From an uncultured Opitutia bacterium (GTDB lineage: Bacteria; Verrucomicrobiota; Verrucomicrobiia; Opitutales; UBA953): 64,000 nt of DNA. Shown here one piece after another: positions 59,938 through 64,000 of the stretch. Each line of letters opens with the position of its first letter. Position 1 is the stretch's first letter. The position numbers were made by a program, and so were the translations under genes. The DNA lies in NCBI GenBank assembly GCA_903855995.1, contig CAIOAN010000002.1:62001-126000 (forward strand), read 5' to 3'. A model generated the notes under the pieces. That model saw only the letters and a program-made list of their open reading frames with translations, searched no databases and was not told the origin of the DNA.

Positions 59938-62900
59938 ATGGCCGAGACACCCCGATCAGAGCGCAAAACGCAGAACCGCGTCATCGACCTCTTCACTGCC
60001 CCCAAGGGCCTTGGCTACCGCTACCTTGGCGAGTGGCACAAGCGCGACAACAACCGCTGCGTCGAAGTCGAACTACTTCACGCCAATCTAGCCACCCGGG
60101 GCTATGCACCCGCTCAGATCGCTGCCGCCATCAAGAAGCTCGAGGACGCGGCCGACACGACCGGCATCAACCTGTATCAGGCGAACCTCCGGACCTACCA
60201 GCTCCTCCGCTACGGCGTCTCGGTCCAAACGGCAGTGGGTAGGCCACATGACACCGTCAAGTTGATCGACTGGGATAACCCTGAGAAGAACGACTTCGCC
60301 TTGGCTGAGGAGGTCACCCTCAAGGGCGGCTACGAACGCCGGCCCGACATCGTCCTCTACGTCAACGGTATTGCCGTGGCCGTGATCGAGCTTAAGCGCG
60401 GTTCCGTCGAGATCGCCAACGGGGTTCGCCAGCTGATCACCAACCAGGAGCCCATCTTCAACATGGGCTTCTTCAGCACCGTCCAGCTCGTCCTGGCCGG
60501 AAACGACACCCAGGGCCTGCGCTACGGTACGGCCGGCACCAAGGAAGAGTTCTTCGTTACCTGGAAGGGTGAAGGCGAAGTCGAGGCGTCTGACACCACC
60601 CCGGGGGCCCATCTGGATCGCCCGCTGTCCCAGATGTGCAACAAGACCAGGCTGTTGGACCTGATCCGGAACTTCATCATCTTCGACGCCGGCGTTAAGA
60701 AGGTCCCTCGCCCCCACCAATACTTCGGGGTCAAGTCAGCCCAAGAGCGCATCGCCAAGCGCGAAGGCGGCGTTATCTGGCACACCCAGGGTAGCGGCAA
60801 GAGCATCCTGATGGTTCTGATCGCCAAGTGGCTCATGGAGCACGACCCGGAGGCCCGCATACTCATCATCACCGACCGTGACGAGCTGGATAAGCAGATC
60901 GAGGGGGTGATGATGAACGCCGACGTCATCCCCAAGACTTCCAAGTCTCCCCGCATCAGCTCGCGGGCTGAGCTTATCGAGAAACTCGGGGCCACCTCCC
61001 CTCGCCTACTCTGCGCGCTGATCCACAAGTTCGACACCGCAGACCTCAAGGGCGAGCCGCCCAAGATCTCAGGCCGCTTCTACGTCTTCGTCGACGAGTG
61101 CCACCGCACCCAGGGCGGAGACATGAACCGGCAGATGAAGCGCTGGATGCAGGACGCCATCTTCATCGGCTTCACGGGCACCCCACTGCTCCGCAAGGAC
61201 AAGCAGCTCACCCGGGACATCTTCGGCACCTACATCCACACCTACAAGTTCCACCAAGCCGTCGCTGACAAGGTCGTCCTCGACCTCAAGTACGAGGCCA
61301 GGAACGTGCCGCAGCAGCTCACCAACCGCGACTCCATCGATAAGTGGTTCGAGCAGAAGACCAAGGGTCTGAACGACTACCAGAAGGCCGTCCTCCGCAA
61401 TAAGTGGGCGACCATGGAATCCCTCCTTAGCGCCGGCGAACGCAAGCAGCGCATCATCGCTGACATCATCGAGGACTTCGGCCTGAAGCCCCGTCTCAAT
61501 AGCGATCGCGGCACCGCGATCCTAGTCGCCGACGAGATCTACGACGCCTGTCATTACTTCAAGCTGTTCCAGAACACTGAGTTCGGCAGCCACGTGGGCA
61601 TCGTGACCTCATACGAGCCTAACCCGACCGCAATCTCATGCGAGCCACCCGGCAGCACTGAGCGCTACAAGTTCGACGTCTACACGAACTTGGTCCTGAA
61701 GGATAAGGGGAAGACCACCAAGCAGTACGAGGATGATTTGAAGAAACGCTTCAAGGAAGAGCCGGCCAACATGAAGCTGCTCATCGTAGTCAGCAAGCTG
61801 CTGACCGGCTTCGACGCCCCGAGCTGCACCTACATCTACCTAGATCACCGGCTCCGGGATCATACCCTCTTCCAGGCCATCTGCCGAACCAATCGCTTGG
61901 ACGGCGAAGACAAGGACTACGGCTACATCGTCGACTACAAGGAGATGCTGGGCAACGTCCAGGAGGCTCTCGCCGTCTACAACTCCGACGAGCTCGACAC
62001 CGACCTGGGCGGTGGCGGCACCAATGACGTGAACATCAAGAACTGGCTGCAGGAAGGAAAGAAGCAGCTCGATGACTCACTCGAGGCCCTGCGCCACCTT
62101 TGCGAGCCCGTCGCCCACCCTCGCGAGATCGAACAGTACCTACGCTACTTCTGCGGAGACGCAGCCGATGCCGAGGCCCTGGGCCAGACCGGCCCGATGC
62201 GCGACTCGTTCTACAAGTCTGTCGCAGGCTTCGTACGAGCCTATGCAGCCATTTCGGCCGACATGACCGAGGCGGGCTATTCAGAGGCCCAGGCCACAGC
62301 CATCCAGAAGGAGGTCGAGCTCTACAGCGAAATCCGCTCAGCCATCAAGAAGCACTCGGGCGAGGAGCTGGACACCAAGCCCTACGAGGCCGACATGCGC
62401 CACCTGCTAAACACCTACGTCCAGGCCGATTCGGTCAGGGATCTGGGCAACCTGGGTAACCTCACCCTCACTGAGCTCATCATCAAGACCGGCATGCACG
62501 ATGCCATCGCCCAGAAGCTTAACGCCAAGGGTAAGCTGTCCAAGAACGCCGTCGCTGAGAGCATCATCAACAACATCCGCATCACCCTGAAGCGCGACCA
62601 GCTCACCGACCCCCAGTTCTACGAGCAGATGTCCAAGCTTCTGGATGACCTGATCGCCAAGCGCCGCGATGACTCCGCTGACTACGAGGCCTTCCTGAAG
62701 GACGCCGAAGCCTTGGTGAAGAAGATCTCCACCAAGCACTACAGCGCCGGCGTACCCCAGGCCCTCCAAGGCAGGCCCCTGGCGACCGTGGTCTACAACA
62801 ACCTGCCTCGAATCCTGACGGCAGCGGCCCCTGACGCCACGGCTGACCAGAGCGCTGAATACGGCGAACGGCTAGTAAACCTAGCCCTATCCATCGATCA

Positions 62901-63048
62901 GGTGATGCGCGAAAGCGCGCCTGCCGGATGGAAGGGGGATTCGGCTCGCGAGGCCCAGGTACTGAACGCCCTCTTCCCGGTCATGAACTACGACCGTGCC
63001 GCGACTGAGGCGCTCTTTGAGCTACTCATGAATCAACCCGGCAACTGA
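59938..63048 (+). CDS. hsdR: Type I restriction-modification endonuclease/translocase subunit
   Basis: A 1036-residue motor and nuclease that cuts unmodified DNA far from its recognition site. The N-terminal nuclease has the PD...ELK triad (Asp137 in RPDIVLYV, Glu151-x-Lys153 in VIELKRG). The SF2 translocase follows: Walker A TQGSGKS (Lys288), DECH box D386-H389 in [19 protein letters not shown] (motif III), and the later motifs [13 protein letters not shown] and QAICRTNR. The C-terminal part (about 800-1036) is helical, for docking to HsdM/HsdS. The stop shares one base with the next start (TGATG). Confidence 0.96.
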   Translation: MAETPRSERKTQNRVIDLFTAPKGLGYRYLGEWHKRDNNRCVEVELLHANLATRGYAPAQIAAAIKKLEDAADTTGINLYQANLRTYQLLRYGVSVQTAVGRPHDTVKLIDWDNPEKNDFALAEEVTLKGGYERRPDIVLYVNGIAVAVIELKRGSVEIANGVRQLITNQEPIFNMGFFSTVQLVLAGNDTQGLRYGTAGTKEEFFVTWKGEGEVEASDTTPGAHLDRPLSQMCNKTRLLDLIRNFIIFDAGVKKVPRPHQYFGVKSAQERIAKREGGVIWHTQGSGKSILMVLIAKWLMEHDPEARILIITDRDELDKQIEGVMMNADVIPKTSKSPRISSRAELIEKLGATSPRLLCALIHKFDTADLKGEPPKISGRFYVFVDECHRTQGGDMNRQMKRWMQDAIFIGFTGTPLLRKDKQLTRDIFGTYIHTYKFHQAVADKVVLDLKYEARNVPQQLTNRDSIDKWFEQKTKGLNDYQKAVLRNKWATMESLLSAGERKQRIIADIIEDFGLKPRLNSDRGTAILVADEIYDACHYFKLFQNTEFGSHVGIVTSYEPNPTAISCEPPGSTERYKFDVYTNLVLKDKGKTTKQYEDDLKKRFKEEPANMKLLIVVSKLLTGFDAPSCTYIYLDHRLRDHTLFQAICRTNRLDGEDKDYGYIVDYKEMLGNVQEALAVYNSDELDTDLGGGGTNDVNIKNWLQEGKKQLDDSLEALRHLCEPVAHPREIEQYLRYFCGDAADAEALGQTGPMRDSFYKSVAGFVRAYAAISADMTEAGYSEAQATAIQKEVELYSEIRSAIKKHSGEELDTKPYEADMRHLLNTYVQADSVRDLGNLGNLTLTELIIKTGMHDAIAQKLNAKGKLSKNAVAESIINNIRITLKRDQLTDPQFYEQMSKLLDDLIAKRRDDSADYEAFLKDAEALVKKISTKHYSAGVPQALQGRPLATVVYNNLPRILTAAAPDATADQSAEYGERLVNLALSIDQVMRESAPAGWKGDSAREAQVLNALFPVMNYDRAATEALFELLMNQPGN

Positions 63049-63764
63049 TGTCTGAAACCATCAAGTTCGGGGACCTCGAGATCCCTGTCGCCCGGAAGTC
63101 GGTTAAGAACGTCCACCTATCCGTATACCCCCCTCACGGGAAGGTGACCCTGGTCGCGCCTAACGGGACACGGCTTGAGGTCGTACGCGCCTACGTGGCA
63201 ACGAAGCTCGCCTGGATCAAGGCCCAGCAGCGCAGGATGAAGGAACAGGCCAGAGAGACGCCCCGGATCTTCGTGGAACGGGAAAGCCATCACATCTGGG
63301 GGCGCCGCAGGCTCCTCAGCGTGGTCGAGAAGGACGAGAAGCCATCGGTCCGGATGGATCACCGCCGGCTCATCCTCACGGTCAGACCCAAAACCCCCAC
63401 CCCCAAGCGCAACGACATCATGCAGGAGTGGCATCGCTCCCTGCTGCATGAGGCCATCCCTCCCCTGATCGCCAAGTGGGAGCGGAAGCTACGCGTCAAG
63501 ACATCGGCCTACTTCCTTCAGCGCATGAAGACCCGCTGGGGTGGCTGCAACCCCAAGGCCAAGACGCTCCGGTTCAATACCGAGCTGATCAAGAAGCCCA
63601 AGGACCTGCTGGAGTACGTCGTCGTCCACGAGATGATCCACCTCCTGGAGCCAAGGCACAGCGAACGGTTCATGGCCCTCATGACCGAACACTACCCTTC
63701 CTGGCAGGAAGCCAGGGCCGAACTCAACGCCCTGCCCCTCGCCTCGGAGATCTGGCGCGAATGA
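63048..63764 (+). CDS. YgjP-like (SprT/M48-type) zinc metallopeptidase
   Basis: A 238-residue protein of the DUF45/YgjP family. After a beta-rich start (IPVARKSVKNVHLSVYPPHGKV) the catalytic part holds H194-E-M-I-H198 (VVHEMIHLLEPRHSERF), with RHSERF giving the third zinc ligand. TRWGGCNPKAKTLRFNTEL is the conserved strand before it. It begins on the last base of hsdR, so it is co-translated with the type I system. Genes of this family are common partners of hsdMSR, but their role there (perhaps controlling subunit turnover) is not established. Confidence 0.9.
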   Translation: MSETIKFGDLEIPVARKSVKNVHLSVYPPHGKVTLVAPNGTRLEVVRAYVATKLAWIKAQQRRMKEQARETPRIFVERESHHIWGRRRLLSVVEKDEKPSVRMDHRRLILTVRPKTPTPKRNDIMQEWHRSLLHEAIPPLIAKWERKLRVKTSAYFLQRMKTRWGGCNPKAKTLRFNTELIKKPKDLLEYVVVHEMIHLLEPRHSERFMALMTEHYPSWQEARAELNALPLASEIWRE

Positions 63765-64000
63765 AAGGCAACGAAGCATTCGGCGCCGATCTCCGACCAA
63801 AATCAGGGGCACACTATATTTCCATACTCGAGACCGGCTGCCAGGAACTCGAAGCGCTCGTGAAGCTCATCGCGGTGCACCACAACGCTTCAATTAGCAT
63901 AGTTGAACCAAAATCGAGGGCACTCGCAAGGGCCAGCGAGGAAGCAATCTCCCAGTTGGCATGCATTAAGGCCTGCTCGTTGCTCTTTGACGAGAGAAGG
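63761..64000 (+). CDS. Unknown protein, N-terminal 80 residues (runs off the edge)
   Basis: An ATG at 63761 overlaps the peptidase stop (ATGA), and the frame is open to the end of the window. The visible part (ETGCQELEALVKLIAVHHNA, then LARASEEAISQLACIKAC) looks helical, soluble and without a signal peptide. The coupling to the restriction-modification operon suggests an accessory factor of the same system. No family is recognised. Confidence 0.6.
   Translation, partial: MKGNEAFGADLRPKSGAHYISILETGCQELEALVKLIAVHHNASISIVEPKSRALARASEEAISQLACIKACSLLFDERR

Larger units (their letters stand above)
53945..64000. mobile_element. Integrative element 3 (partial): integrase plus type I restriction-modification
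   Basis: Starts at att 3 and runs past the right edge. Contents in order: TTTGCTAGAG repeat pair, tyrosine integrase, a leftward membrane protein, hsdM-hsdS-hsdR, a YgjP-like peptidase and an unknown gene. Because the tRNA-Ser fragments are 3' ends on the minus strand, the intact tRNA and the right att should lie to the right of 64000. Confidence 0.7.

Overview
This is a GC-rich window with the gene content of an Opitutales-type Verrucomicrobiota bacterium. The evidence is many secreted enzymes for complex sugars (sulfatases, sialidase-like proteins, GH10, GH128, SGNH esterases), a Tat-exported Gfo/Idh/MocA oxidoreductase, an autotransporter-repeat protein ending in a PEP-CTERM tag, SSS symporters and TonB/ExbBD machinery. 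The phylum is an inference from gene families; there is no rRNA in the window.

Positions 1-42,400 look like ordinary chromosome. Region by region: a methyltransferase tail, an unknown secreted protein, two alpha/beta hydrolases and a large sialidase/SGNH fusion (1-7.6 kb); tRNA-Pro and a sulfatase; a FeS photolyase, a DEAD-box helicase and an amino-acid permease; an unknown secreted protein opposite aspS; a sialidase-like protein, an oxidoreductase and a GH128 protein; a leftward sulfatase-galactokinase-Na+/sugar symporter operon that fits use of sulfated galactose polymers (22.4-27 kb); a copper-resistance cluster (multicopper oxidase fused to a beta-barrel, a two-domain metal-binding protein, a Cu+ ATPase; 27-34 kb); a yefM-yoeB toxin-antitoxin pair; an alcohol dehydrogenase; a secreted metallopeptidase; a pair of SGNH paralogues of which one has lost its catalytic residues; and a GH10 xylanase with a large extra domain. 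Small hairpin repeats beginning GGTAGGG lie in many of the gaps.

From about 42.5 kb the window is accessory DNA. A 91-bp MITE-like element cuts off a short-chain dehydrogenase gene, and related inverted ends bracket DUF1003 and Fic genes. Then come three copies of the 3' end of a tRNA-Ser gene (44936, 48924, 53945), which divide the DNA into tandem integrative elements. Element 1 carries only the autotransporter/PEP-CTERM protein. Element 2 carries only a TonB-ExbB-ExbD-receptor module that looks like metal uptake. Element 3 starts with a tyrosine integrase and carries a type I restriction-modification operon (hsdM-hsdS-hsdR, a YgjP-like metallopeptidase and an unknown gene) and runs off the right edge. 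Each element has its own type of paired ~10-bp direct repeat just inside the att site: TTGGACAA at both ends of element 1, TTTGCGGACA at both ends of element 2, TTTGCTAGAG at the left end of element 3. A degenerate pair before the first att site hints at an older fourth element.

This 'barcoded' array of mostly integrase-less cassettes is the most unusual thing in the window. The orientation of the tRNA fragments predicts an intact tRNA-Ser gene to the right of position 64000.
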